The notes under the pieces were generated by a model. The model saw only the letters and a program-made list of their open reading frames with translations. It was not told the DNA's origin and ran no database searches. Made by a program: the position numbers and the translations under genes. A stretch of 64,000 nucleotides of DNA from Duganella alba (lineage in GTDB: Bacteria; Pseudomonadota; Gammaproteobacteria; Burkholderiales; Burkholderiaceae_D): contig NZ_WKJN01000007.1 in the NCBI RefSeq assembly GCF_009674495.1, positions 1-64,000 on the forward strand, in the 5' to 3' direction. Below are positions 19,398 through 27,581 of this stretch, one piece after another; positions within the stretch are counted from its first letter, which is position 1, and the number at the start of each line of letters is the position of its first letter.

Positions 19398-21503
19398 TTA
19401 GAAGCTGCCGCCATAGTCGTTGGTCTTGTCGCGCCAGATGGTGTGGTAGTGCACGTCGGTGCCGTAGACGATGCCCTGCTGGACCACGAACTCGATCCAC
19501 ACGCGCGGACCGTCGATGCGGATGTAGGAACGCTGCGCCTCCAGCGGCGACGAAACCGAATTCGGATACGCGCTGAAGTCGGCCTTCACGCCGTTCTGGC
19601 CGACGCCGTAACCAACGTAGGTATTGGCCAGCGCATCATCGGCCAGGTAGGCGCCCAGCAGCGTGCTGGCCACATCGGAAGCCTGCGTGTTCACCCAGGC
19701 CTCGATCGCCGTCCGCACATACGACTGCTGTTTCGCGTTCATCGCCGAGTACTGCAAGCCACGGCCGCTGGTCGGATACACCAGCGATTTGAAATTGCCG
19801 TCGCTGTTGCCGGATGCGCCCATGACCACGTCGGTGAAGGTGCCGGTCAGCTTGGCCGCTGCCGAGGTGCTGCTGTCGGCGTAAATGGCTTCAGCCAGGT
19901 CGTAGACGGCGGCGCGCTGCTTCTCCATCGGCGCGTGCGCCTTGCCAGCACTGGCGGCGTTGCTGGTGACCGTTACCGTGCCGTCGGCGGCGACGGTCCA
20001 GTTGGGCGGCTCGACGCCGACGAAATTCGGCGTCGCACTGACCTTGCCGGTATTGTAGGTGATGTTGTAGGCCAGATGATGGCCGGCGATCTGCAAGATC
20101 CACGGCGAGGTGGCCGACGGCGTGCCGACGAAAGCGATTGAATACAGATCGGCGCCGTAGTCCAGCGCCAGCCCGGTGCCTCCTGCGCCAGCGCCCGGAT
20201 CGGTGCCGGCCGGCGGCACGCCCGTACCATCAGCTGGCGGCGTGAACGTGCCGTCCGGCGGCGTGGTGCCGGTTCCCGGCATGCCAGTCCCGCCACCGCC
20301 ACCACCCGCTCCTGCACCGCCGCCCGCCGCCATGCCACCGGCCAGCACCTGGTCCGCCGCGCGCAATTCATTCAGCAGCGTGATGCCGGTCGCACTGAGC
20401 GCCTTGGCGATGACCACATTGGCGGCAGCCAGCTGCGCCGCAGTCAGCGTTGTCGTGTTCAGGCGCAGGCCATGGCGGGCGCCCGGAAGATTGGTCCACT
20501 GGTTGGCGTTGGCAAGCGCGTAATCGAACAGCACCGTGGTGGCCGATGTCGCCGAAGTGGCGACCGTCTTCTGATCGGCAGCCAGTGTGGCGAGGAAGGC
20601 GTTGGCCGCGTTTACCACAGCCGGCGTGTTGGCGCCGGCGCTGATCACATTCACCTTCAGCGCGACGCTCGTACTGGTTGCGGCGCCGGCGGTATTGGTC
20701 ACCACCACCTTGTAGTCGCCAGCGCTGTTGGCGTTGGTCGTGGTGATTTTGTAGAGGCGATCGGTGGCGCCGGCGATCGCCACGTCATTGCGATACCACT
20801 GGTAAGACAGGCTGACGCCATTCGCCGCCACCCACAAGGTCGCGCCGGCGCCGGCGTTGACGGTCTGCGCCACCGGCTGCACATTGATGGCCGGCGCCGT
20901 CACCGACGACGACACCGCGATCGTCGCCGCCGTGGACGTCACCGTGCCGGCGGTATTGGTCACCGCCACCGTGTAGCTGCCCGCCGCCGATGCGGAATAG
21001 GCTGGATGCGTCGCGCCATCGATGGCGGTGCCGTCCTTGTACCATTGGTAGCCCATCTCCAGGCCGTCCGCCGTGACCGACAAGGTCTGGCTGGTGCCGG
21101 TCAGGATAGTGGCGCCGGACGGCTGCGCGGTGATCACCGGCGCGCTGCTGACGGTGATCACCGCATTGGCGCTGGTGACCGAGCCGTCGGACGACGTCAC
21201 CACCACATAATATGTGCCGGCGTCGGTCGCGGTGTAGGTGGCGGCGGTGGCGCCGTTGATCGCCGCGCCGGCCAGATACCATTGATACGTCAGGCTGCTG
21301 CCGCTGGCCACCACCGACAGCACGCTGTTGGAACCCGCCACGATCGTCGCCGATGCCGGCTGCAAGGTGATCGATGGCGCGCTGGCGCTGCTGGCGGCCG
21401 TCGTCGACGACGAAGACGACGAATCCGAACCGCCGCTGCACGCCGATAACAGCAGCGACAGCGAAGTGGCGTAGACGGCAAGCGCCCGGCGGGATGTATG
21501 CAT
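19398..21503 (-). CDS. Lipoprotein with three Ig-like repeats and a DUF3500 domain
   Basis: A 701-residue protein. A lipoprotein signal (LLLSAC, lipidated Cys22) is followed by a Ser-rich linker. Three Ig-like repeats span about 43-290, each with a LTYQWYLAGAAINGAT or GYQWYKDGTAIDGAT type core and a final GTYYVVVTSS strand. A DUF3500 domain (about 300-701) has GITLLNELRAADQVL, LQIAGHHLAYNI and a C-terminal HYHTIWRD. A glycine/proline-rich insertion (about 385-430) sits within it. DUF3500 has no established activity; the histidines suggest metal binding. Together with the HupE-like gene it forms a two-gene unit, the usual arrangement for this family. It is outer-membrane anchored by inference. 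Confidence 0.85.
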   Translation of the reverse strand: MHTSRRALAVYATSLSLLLSACSGGSDSSSSSSTTAASSASAPSITLQPASATIVAGSNSVLSVVASGSSLTYQWYLAGAAINGATAATYTATDAGTYYVVVTSSDGSVTSANAVITVSSAPVITAQPSGATILTGTSQTLSVTADGLEMGYQWYKDGTAIDGATHPAYSASAAGSYTVAVTNTAGTVTSTAATIAVSSSVTAPAINVQPVAQTVNAGAGATLWVAANGVSLSYQWYRNDVAIAGATDRLYKITTTNANSAGDYKVVVTNTAGAATSTSVALKVNVISAGANTPAVVNAANAFLATLAADQKTVATSATSATTVLFDYALANANQWTNLPGARHGLRLNTTTLTAAQLAAANVVIAKALSATGITLLNELRAADQVLAGGMAAGGGAGAGGGGGGTGMPGTGTTPPDGTFTPPADGTGVPPAGTDPGAGAGGTGLALDYGADLYSIAFVGTPSATSPWILQIAGHHLAYNITYNTGKVSATPNFVGVEPPNWTVAADGTVTVTSNAASAGKAHAPMEKQRAAVYDLAEAIYADSSTSAAAKLTGTFTDVVMGASGNSDGNFKSLVYPTSGRGLQYSAMNAKQQSYVRTAIEAWVNTQASDVASTLLGAYLADDALANTYVGYGVGQNGVKADFSAYPNSVSSPLEAQRSYIRIDGPRVWIEFVVQQGIVYGTDVHYHTIWRDKTNDYGGSF

Positions 21504-21700
21504 GGTGACTGGCTCCGAAATGAAAGAAAGCCAACTTTATCCACGCCGCCAGGGGCGTAGGTGATACTTATTTTCGTTTTTCCCCGATTTACGCTGTTTA
21601 ACAGTTGACCGTTGCACCGCCACGACGAGAGCGGCGCCAGCGGCGGCGCGCCAAACATGCTATTGTTGCCGGCTTTTTGCCACCGTTTCGCCCCTCCTCC

Positions 21701-22915
21701 ATGCACTCCGAACCGATTTCCGATACTCCCCTCATCATCGCGCCGCGTGGCGCCGGCATGGCCAACCTGGCGCTGGCCATCGGCGGCCTGGCCATCGGCA
21801 CCGGCGAATTCGCCTCGATGACCATTCTGCCCGTGGTGGCGGGCGACCTGCACGCCAGCCTGCCCGACATGGGCCACATGATCAGCGCCTACGCGCTCGG
21901 CGTGGTGTTCGGCGCGCCGCTGATCACCATCTTCCTGGCGCGCATGCCGCGCCGCGCGATGCTGATCATGCTGATGTCGCTGTACGCGGTGGGCAACCTG
22001 CTGAGCGCGGCGGCGCCGGGCTACGCCTCGCTGATCCTGGCGCGCTTCATCGCCGGCATTCCGCACGGCGCCTACTTCGGCGTGGCGGCGCTGGTGGCCG
22101 CCTCGATGGCGGTGCCGGAGAAACGCGCGCAAGCGGTGTCGCGCGTGCTGATGGGACTGACCATCGCCAACATCTTCGGCGTGCCGCTGGCGACCTGGCT
22201 GAGCCAGGGCTTCGGCTGGCGCTCGACCTTCCTGGTGGTCGGCGTGCTGGGCGTGACCACGGCGCTGATGGTGCGCCGCTACGTGCCGTGGATCGCTCCC
22301 GGCGACGCCAGTCCGCAGCGCGAGCTGGGCGTGTTCCGCCGTTTGCAGGTGTGGGTGACGCTGCTGATGGTGTCGGTCGGCTTCGGCGGCCTGTTCGCGG
22401 TCTACACCTATGTGACACCGACCTTGCTGGAAGTGACCAAGGTGTCGCCGGCGCTGGTGCCGGTGCTGCTGGCCATGATGGGCGTCGGCATGACGGTGGG
22501 GAATGTGGTGGGCGGCTGGTTTGCCGACCGCTCGCGCCTGTGGACCATCTTCGGTGCGCTGGTGTGGAATGCGGCGGCGCTGGCGGCGTTCTACTACACC
22601 AGCAGCAATGTGTGGGCGGTGGCCTTGAACCTGTTCGCCATCGGCTGCGGCATCGCCGTGTGTCCCGCCGTGCAGACGCGCCTGATGGACGTGGCGGGCG
22701 ATGCGCAGACGGTGGCGGCAGCGCTCAACCACTCCGCCTTCAACTGCGCCAACGCCGCCGGCGCCTGGTGCGGCGGCCTGGCGATCGCCCACGGCATGAG
22801 CCTGCAGTCGACCGGCCCGGTGGGCGCCATGCTGGCCCTGGGCGGCATCGTGGTGCTGGGCGTATCGGTGTTGCTGGAGCAGCGCCAGCCGGCTCAAGCG
22901 ATGGTCAGCGTTTAG
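21701..22915 (+). CDS. MFS transporter, AraJ-like drug/sugar exporter
   Basis: A protein of about 404 residues with twelve hydrophobic segments. AraJ/DHA1-type motifs are present: GTGEFASMTILPVVAGDL in helix 1, and ISAYALGVVFGAPLITIF followed by ARMPRRAML (the loop 2-3 motif). PHGAYFGVAALVAA and GRLW-like repeats follow in the second half (WFADRSRLWTIFGAL). Such proteins export arabinosides, drugs or metabolites by proton antiport. The ATG at 21701 is chosen because homologues start shortly before helix 1; the frame is open to 21605 but without a start signal, and no clear ribosome-binding site precedes either. It is divergent from the DUF3500 gene. Confidence 0.85.
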   Translation: MHSEPISDTPLIIAPRGAGMANLALAIGGLAIGTGEFASMTILPVVAGDLHASLPDMGHMISAYALGVVFGAPLITIFLARMPRRAMLIMLMSLYAVGNLLSAAAPGYASLILARFIAGIPHGAYFGVAALVAASMAVPEKRAQAVSRVLMGLTIANIFGVPLATWLSQGFGWRSTFLVVGVLGVTTALMVRRYVPWIAPGDASPQRELGVFRRLQVWVTLLMVSVGFGGLFAVYTYVTPTLLEVTKVSPALVPVLLAMMGVGMTVGNVVGGWFADRSRLWTIFGALVWNAAALAAFYYTSSNVWAVALNLFAIGCGIAVCPAVQTRLMDVAGDAQTVAAALNHSAFNCANAAGAWCGGLAIAHGMSLQSTGPVGAMLALGGIVVLGVSVLLEQRQPAQAMVSV

Positions 22916-22995
22916 CCACGGCACTGCGCCACTCGGCCTGATCTGTGTCAATGTGCGTGCCTTGCAATCGTCGGAGAAACGCACATACTGTTCGA

Positions 22996-23265
22996 ATGAA
23001 CTCTCTCGACACCCTGCATTACTACAAGCGCCTGGAAGCGGTCCGTGTACCGCGACGGCAGGCGGAGGTACATGCACAAGTTTTAGCTGAGGTGATGAGC
23101 CAGGTCGCTACAAAAGACGATGTGATGACATTAAAAACATGGGTGGAGCTATATGTGAAAGAGCAAACCCAGCAGTTAAAGTCGGATCTCTTGAAGTGGT
23201 TCTTCGCCATCTCCATCGCGCAGGCCAGCCTGATCATCACCGTGCTACGATATCTTCCGCACTGA
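22996..23265 (+). CDS. Small coiled-coil protein with C-terminal membrane helix (DUF1640-like)
   Basis: An 89-residue protein. It begins MNSLDTLHYYKRLEAVRVPR and has a charged helical section (about 20-62; VATKDDVMTLKTWVELYVKE). It ends with one membrane helix (WFFAISIAQASLIITVLRYL). This layout of an N-terminal head, KDDV-type coiled coil and C-terminal anchor matches DUF1640/CCDC90-like bacterial proteins, whose function is unknown. The start at 22996 fits the conserved length; an in-frame ATG at 22945 would add a basic Cys-containing tail without a start signal. The DUF427 gene begins 20 bases downstream, so the two may be co-transcribed. Confidence 0.7.
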   Translation: MNSLDTLHYYKRLEAVRVPRRQAEVHAQVLAEVMSQVATKDDVMTLKTWVELYVKEQTQQLKSDLLKWFFAISIAQASLIITVLRYLPH

Positions 23266-23285
23266 AAGTCGAAAGGTGAATCAGC

Positions 23286-23663
23286 ATGACCACGCAACGT
23301 ACCGTCAAAATCCCCGGCCCGGATCATCCGATCATCATTGAAGCCAGCGGCGGCCGCGTGCGCGTCCTCGTCGCCGGGCGGCTGGTGGCGGACAGCGTCA
23401 ACGCGCTGACGCTGCGCGAAGCGGCTTATCCGCAGGTGTACTACCTGCCGCGCTCGGAGGTGAACATGGAGCTGCTACAACGCAGCGACCACGCCACCTA
23501 CTGCCCCTACAAGGGGGAATGCAGCTACTACAGCATTCCTTCCGGCGGCGAGCGCGCCATCAACGCCGTGTGGACCTACGAAGAGCCTTACACGGCGGTG
23601 GCGACCATCAGGGATCACCTGGCGTTTTATCCGGACCGGGTCGACGAGATCATCATCCGTTGA
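23286..23663 (+). CDS. DUF427 protein with 3' end altered by the transposon
   Basis: A 125-residue protein of the DUF427 family. Characteristic stretches are VLVAGRLVADSVNALTLRE, YLPRSEVNMELL, HATYCPYKGECSYYSI and AVWTYEEPY. The fold is a small beta-rich tudor-like domain of unknown role. An AAGGTGA precedes the ATG. The last codons are changed by insertion: the transposon begins at 23658, so the final CGT and TGA come from its terminal repeat. Rejoining the flanks across the TCATC duplication gives atc-atc-atc-gac-cgt-tga. The original protein therefore ended IIIDR instead of IIIR and is otherwise intact. Confidence 0.9.
   Translation: MTTQRTVKIPGPDHPIIIEASGGRVRVLVAGRLVADSVNALTLREAAYPQVYYLPRSEVNMELLQRSDHATYCPYKGECSYYSIPSGGERAINAVWTYEEPYTAVATIRDHLAFYPDRVDEIIIR
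23653..23657. repeat. Target-site duplication, left copy (TCATC)
   Basis: The five bases TCATC directly precede the left terminal inverted repeat and recur directly after the right one at 50421-50425. A 5-bp duplication is the expected size for Tn7/Tn5053-type DDE transposition. Confidence 0.85.
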
Positions 23664-23670
23664 GTGACAC
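23658..23670 (+). repeat. Left terminal inverted repeat
   Basis: CGTTGAGTGACAC, identical in inverted orientation to 50408-50420. The match ends exactly at the target duplication: the next outer base differs between the two ends. Confidence 0.9.
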
Positions 23671-23673
23671 TCA

Positions 23674-23787
23674 AAATGAGACCGAAATGAGAGATTTTCA
23701 ATTACTTAGCAGCAGACTTGTCTGTTAAATTGAGACTAACTGCCAGAGTAACTGAGATTTCTCGCAATCTTGTCACCAAAAATGAGA
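23674..23787 (+). repeat. Array of AAATGAGA-like direct repeats at the left end (probable TnsB sites)
   Basis: Five similarly oriented copies of AA(A/T/C)TGAGA start at 23674, 23685, 23728, 23750 and 23780. Tn7-like elements carry several TnsB-binding repeats within about 150 bases of each end, so this is the likely role. The rest of the non-coding stretch up to 23979, where the next gene ends, shows nothing else I can identify. Confidence 0.55.
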
Positions 23788-23979
23788 TTACTCGACCTGC
23801 TCACTTTTACGGCAAGGTCCAGTAACCCTGAGTTCAGTATCGGTCGCGTTTGCACGAGTCCTCAATACGTCCAGACGGTATCGAGCGCCTATCCATGAGG
23901 GCCTTCCACACGTAAATCGGATGACACGTTAATTGATCCCTAATCGACGGTATCTCGATTGATGTCAATAAATCAATAG

Positions 23980-26900
23980 CTACTGATTAAACAGTTCTTT
24001 CAGCATAGACTCTGACGCTTTCTCCCAAGTACAATCCGCAAAGATATCTTTAAGCTCGCTTGTTCTCCTAAATGCTGCTCTTCGATCCCGCAAGACGAAA
24101 TCTAGAGCCTTCATCCACTCCTCCGCAGATTCTGTACGATCATCTACCGTGCGTACCACATACTGTTGCAACTGGCTCGCACTCGAAATTTTGGTTTTCA
24201 GGAACTCAGCGAAGCCGCTTTTGTTACTGACCAAAATTGGTGTTCCAGCCTGTAAAGCCTCAAGAGGGACCAGTCCAAATCCTTCGCGCCGAGACGGCAT
24301 CAAGAGAACGGAGGCGCGACGCAAATCTTGCTCTATTGCATCCATTTCGGACGAATATTCCTTCACTCGAATAGAGAGATCACTAGGATGAACGAGTTTT
24401 CGCAGCGACTCTCTTAACGCTGTCCCTGTTCCAGTTGGTGCCCCCCTTACGACCAGTTCTGGTGTCGAATCAAACTCTGAACCAGAATCAAGAAGTTTTG
24501 CCACGGCCAGCGCAGCAATATCAAGCCCCTTCAACTCGATGTCTTCAGCCCGCCCCAATACAAGGCAAAGCACCTTTGGTGAAGGCTGGCGCTCTTCAAT
24601 CCCTCTTAGGCCGGGGACGAATTGAAATAACTTGGGAGGTACTTTTAAACCGGAAACAAGAGTTCCGAACTCGAGATGTAATCTGGGCCCCACGGCCGCA
24701 ACGAGATCGGCATCTTTGCAAAGGTCTAACTCAAGTTCCTCCCGTTTTTCTGCCGACTGTGCGGCATCTGCTTTTCCCTTATACCACTCGATCTCGCCGG
24801 GAGCCATATGAACAAAATGTATTCGCTTCGCCTTTGGATACGAGTCTTGTTGCTGTACACGGGCAGCTTCTCCCGTAATTCGACCATGCCCGATAATCAA
24901 ATCTGGAGTAAAACCATCAATCGGTAAGCGGCGCAACAGACTGCCCGCTTGGTTATCTCCGCCAGGAAGCGCACTGATCAAACGAACGTTTGCTTCCTGA
25001 GCTGACTCAGCCTCGCCAACCTCAATTCGAGGAATGACACAAACAACATCATGTCCAAGCGACGCAAGCGATTTACATAGCTCTCGATTGAAAGTAGAAA
25101 GCCCGCCGTGTCTTGCCGTCCATTCGGTGGCCAATACCAAAATATCCCTATGGATACTAGGAATTTCTTCTTCAGCCGGCACAATTATCTCATTTGTTTG
25201 AATCAAATCCTTTGATTTTTTAGCTTTATCGCTCGGCTTTTTCTTCTTGATCTCGCGCAAGAGTTCTTGGGCAATTTCCATGTCGGGGCCATCAAATTTT
25301 TTCTCTCGAATTACTTCTGTCATAAGTACGTCCGCTTCAGAGTTTCGGTCTCCCTTGATGAGTGCTTGGACAAGCCCTCGGTATAGCGTTATAACGTTTT
25401 GCTTAATTGGAACTCGTCGCACTGCATCCTGAAGAAGTCCGATCGCCATATCAACGCGATGGGTCTTCGTATACAGTTCTGCAGCCTTCAGATAAAGAGG
25501 AGCGACAGATTTCTCCACAGGGACGTTTAAAATCCCTTCCTGTAAGAGAATTAAGGCGTCGGCTGTTTTTCCACCCTGCGCCAGAATGCCAGCGCCATAA
25601 TGATAAAGCGCGAAACGCTTGTCTTCCGAAGGAACAGAATCCAGTGCTTTGTAGACCACGTCTATAGCACCAGCGGGATCGCCAGCCTCCTCAAGTAGCT
25701 GTGCAAGCAGAATCCATGCGTCAACAGATCCTCGTCGGCCTATTGTAGCTAAGCGAGCATGTCCCACCGCCTTTTTGAGGTCTCCTGGCCCTTTTCGTGC
25801 TCTGAGACATCGAGCCATATAGTAATGCAGCCCCCCATAGTTACTACCCTCAAGCAATATTGTTAAAATTCCGATCCGCTCGTTTAAAACTTCGGGATTA
25901 TTTGGAACTGCGGCTGTGGTATTTAATTCAGCACGCGCGACATCCATCATTTGTACCAGTAAGTCGCGAAGCTCTTCGTTCTTCTCGGCCTGGTACAGAT
26001 GATATCTCGCCTCAGCAAAGGAGGTTACAAGCCGTGAGTTAAATCCACTAGAATCACGAGCTTTCAGAGGACGCACGTAATATTCTGCAGCACGCGCATG
26101 CGCCTGCTTGAAGTCTGCTTCATGCTTCCGCAGGTGCGCAAGTCCGATTTCCCTAACTACGGGCTGAACGGAGTACCATCCTCCAACATGATTTAATAAA
26201 AAATGAGTTACTAAAGCATGAGCTAGAGCTCGGCTTTCATTGCGTTTTCCATCGCATAGTAATTGAAATACAGGTACCTCAAAATTCTTCCTATGCACAC
26301 TCAAGAGTATTAGCCGCTTGTAGTGCTCTGGGCTAAGGCGCTCGACAGAGCGTTCCAGCAGATCTCGCTCCAAGACCTTTAAAAAATCACCAGAAACGCT
26401 ACGATCTTGCACTGACCAGAATCCAGGATGTCGACCGACGACGTCGTCGAGCGATTCAAATGCAAGGGTTGAAACAAGCGTCTCGATTGCCCTTGGATTG
26501 CCTCCGAGCACGTGGACGAGATCAAGCTTTCGATCATCGGGCACGGCATCACAAATGGACGCAGCGATAAGCCGATCGTCCAGTAGGTCTACCGCCTCTT
26601 GGGGCTGAAGTTCATTGAGTCGCTTAATAGGGATATCTTCGGACCACCTTCCGCGAGCTAATAATCGGTCGCTGAGTAGCAATAAGCGCCCCCTATGTCC
26701 CCTGTTAGATCCGATCGAGGATAAGACACCTGCCAACTCCTCGGTCACTTCGCCACTGTCACTTTTGAAAAGTCGCTGGATGTCATCGATGACAATTAGT
26801 ACGTCATTGCGAAGGGCGCGGTCTAGTGCTCGGGCTAAGCTCAGCTCCCCATCTGCGAGGAGCGCGGCCTCCATGTCCGGCTGATGACAATGTCCTGTCA

Positions 26901-27144
26901 AATTCGCAGCCAAGTCCAGAAATAAGTCCGTAAGAGAAGGGGTCGGCCTATTGATGACTTCCTCGAAGCATATTTGGCGCGAATCATCCTGTTTAGCCAC
27001 ATCACAAAGGTCGCTGGCCAATGCTGTTTTACCGACGCCAGGAAACCCCTCCACGATACATATCGGGGGGCCAGATCGCAGCCAAGTTGTTTTCAGCCAC
27101 TCAAGCAGCTCCTGCCGCTGTGCTCCAAAGGCTTTTTTATACAT
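23980..27144 (-). CDS. STAND-type ATPase - TPR-like - GT4 glycosyltransferase fusion
   Basis: A 1054-residue three-part protein. Residues 1-300 form an NB-ARC/STAND-like ATPase: Walker A GFPGVGKT (33-40), Walker B VLIVIDD (115-121) and a downstream RLLLLSDRLLARGRW region. Residues about 300-640 are helical repeats of TPR type (for example DAWILLAQLLEEAGDPAGAI and ALYHYGAGILAQGGKTADAL). Residues about 660-1050 form a GT-B fold glycosyltransferase of GT4 type: RHGGLSTFNRELCKSLASLG for the N-domain, and LLMPSRREGFGLVPLEALQA for the nucleotide-sugar site, with the family ExxxxGxxxxEA arrangement. STAND ATPases with repeats are frequent phage sensors; a sugar-transferring effector would be unusual. 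It is transposon cargo between tniQ and the left end. Function is inference. Confidence 0.8.
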   Translation of the reverse strand: MYKKAFGAQRQELLEWLKTTWLRSGPPICIVEGFPGVGKTALASDLCDVAKQDDSRQICFEEVINRPTPSLTDLFLDLAANLTGHCHQPDMEAALLADGELSLARALDRALRNDVLIVIDDIQRLFKSDSGEVTEELAGVLSSIGSNRGHRGRLLLLSDRLLARGRWSEDIPIKRLNELQPQEAVDLLDDRLIAASICDAVPDDRKLDLVHVLGGNPRAIETLVSTLAFESLDDVVGRHPGFWSVQDRSVSGDFLKVLERDLLERSVERLSPEHYKRLILLSVHRKNFEVPVFQLLCDGKRNESRALAHALVTHFLLNHVGGWYSVQPVVREIGLAHLRKHEADFKQAHARAAEYYVRPLKARDSSGFNSRLVTSFAEARYHLYQAEKNEELRDLLVQMMDVARAELNTTAAVPNNPEVLNERIGILTILLEGSNYGGLHYYMARCLRARKGPGDLKKAVGHARLATIGRRGSVDAWILLAQLLEEAGDPAGAIDVVYKALDSVPSEDKRFALYHYGAGILAQGGKTADALILLQEGILNVPVEKSVAPLYLKAAELYTKTHRVDMAIGLLQDAVRRVPIKQNVITLYRGLVQALIKGDRNSEADVLMTEVIREKKFDGPDMEIAQELLREIKKKKPSDKAKKSKDLIQTNEIIVPAEEEIPSIHRDILVLATEWTARHGGLSTFNRELCKSLASLGHDVVCVIPRIEVGEAESAQEANVRLISALPGGDNQAGSLLRRLPIDGFTPDLIIGHGRITGEAARVQQQDSYPKAKRIHFVHMAPGEIEWYKGKADAAQSAEKREELELDLCKDADLVAAVGPRLHLEFGTLVSGLKVPPKLFQFVPGLRGIEERQPSPKVLCLVLGRAEDIELKGLDIAALAVAKLLDSGSEFDSTPELVVRGAPTGTGTALRESLRKLVHPSDLSIRVKEYSSEMDAIEQDLRRASVLLMPSRREGFGLVPLEALQAGTPILVSNKSGFAEFLKTKISSASQLQQYVVRTVDDRTESAEEWMKALDFVLRDRRAAFRRTSELKDIFADCTWEKASESMLKELFNQ

Positions 27145-27581
27145 TAGACTCTCGCTTTAATTTCCAATGACACTTCCTAATTAGCGTAAGAATGCTGGGA
27201 GGGGGTTGTCACTCGCTGAAGGACCAGCCTGAATCATAACAATAACAAAATTTCCGCTTGGAAAAAGCGCGCATTGTCACAGATTGTCACAGATTGTGAG
27301 TTTGGGAGTCTAACGAACAGGATGGTATCGCACTGGCTCAGAATTAAAGTGAGGTGATGTAGGTTTGACGTAATGACGACAGAACCGCACTCAAGACGCT
27401 AAGTCATCACTGGTAGCCCAGAGAATTGCCCTGTCAAGGAATTTCTACTGGCAGTTGTGGCACCGGCCATCACCGTCGACACAATCGCTAGAACGGTGAG
27501 CTTTGGCACTACACGCTGGCGCTTAGAAGTATGCGATTCCCCGTCAAAACGCTGTTGCCTTGACCGAGGACCAGCATACGT
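27145..27581. other. Non-coding gap with a tandem decamer
   Basis: No gene is supported in these 437 bases. The promoter of the large fusion gene should lie here, since that gene starts at 27144. The only clear structure is a tandem repeat at 27273-27300, listed separately. Confidence 0.5.
27273..27300. repeat. Tandem decamer ATTGTCACAG x2 plus partial copy
   Basis: ATTGTCACAG occurs at 27273-27282 and 27283-27292 and is followed by ATTGTGAG. It is about 130 bases upstream of the fusion gene start. It could be an operator or a remnant transposon end (TGTCA-type ends exist in the Tn5053 group); neither is shown. Confidence 0.5.

Noticed and set aside
23661-23670. Alternative transposon end starting at TGAGTGACAC or TGACAC
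   Set aside because: Those ends give no matching direct repeat in the flanks, while CGTTGAG gives the exact TCATC pair and restores the DUF427 frame.
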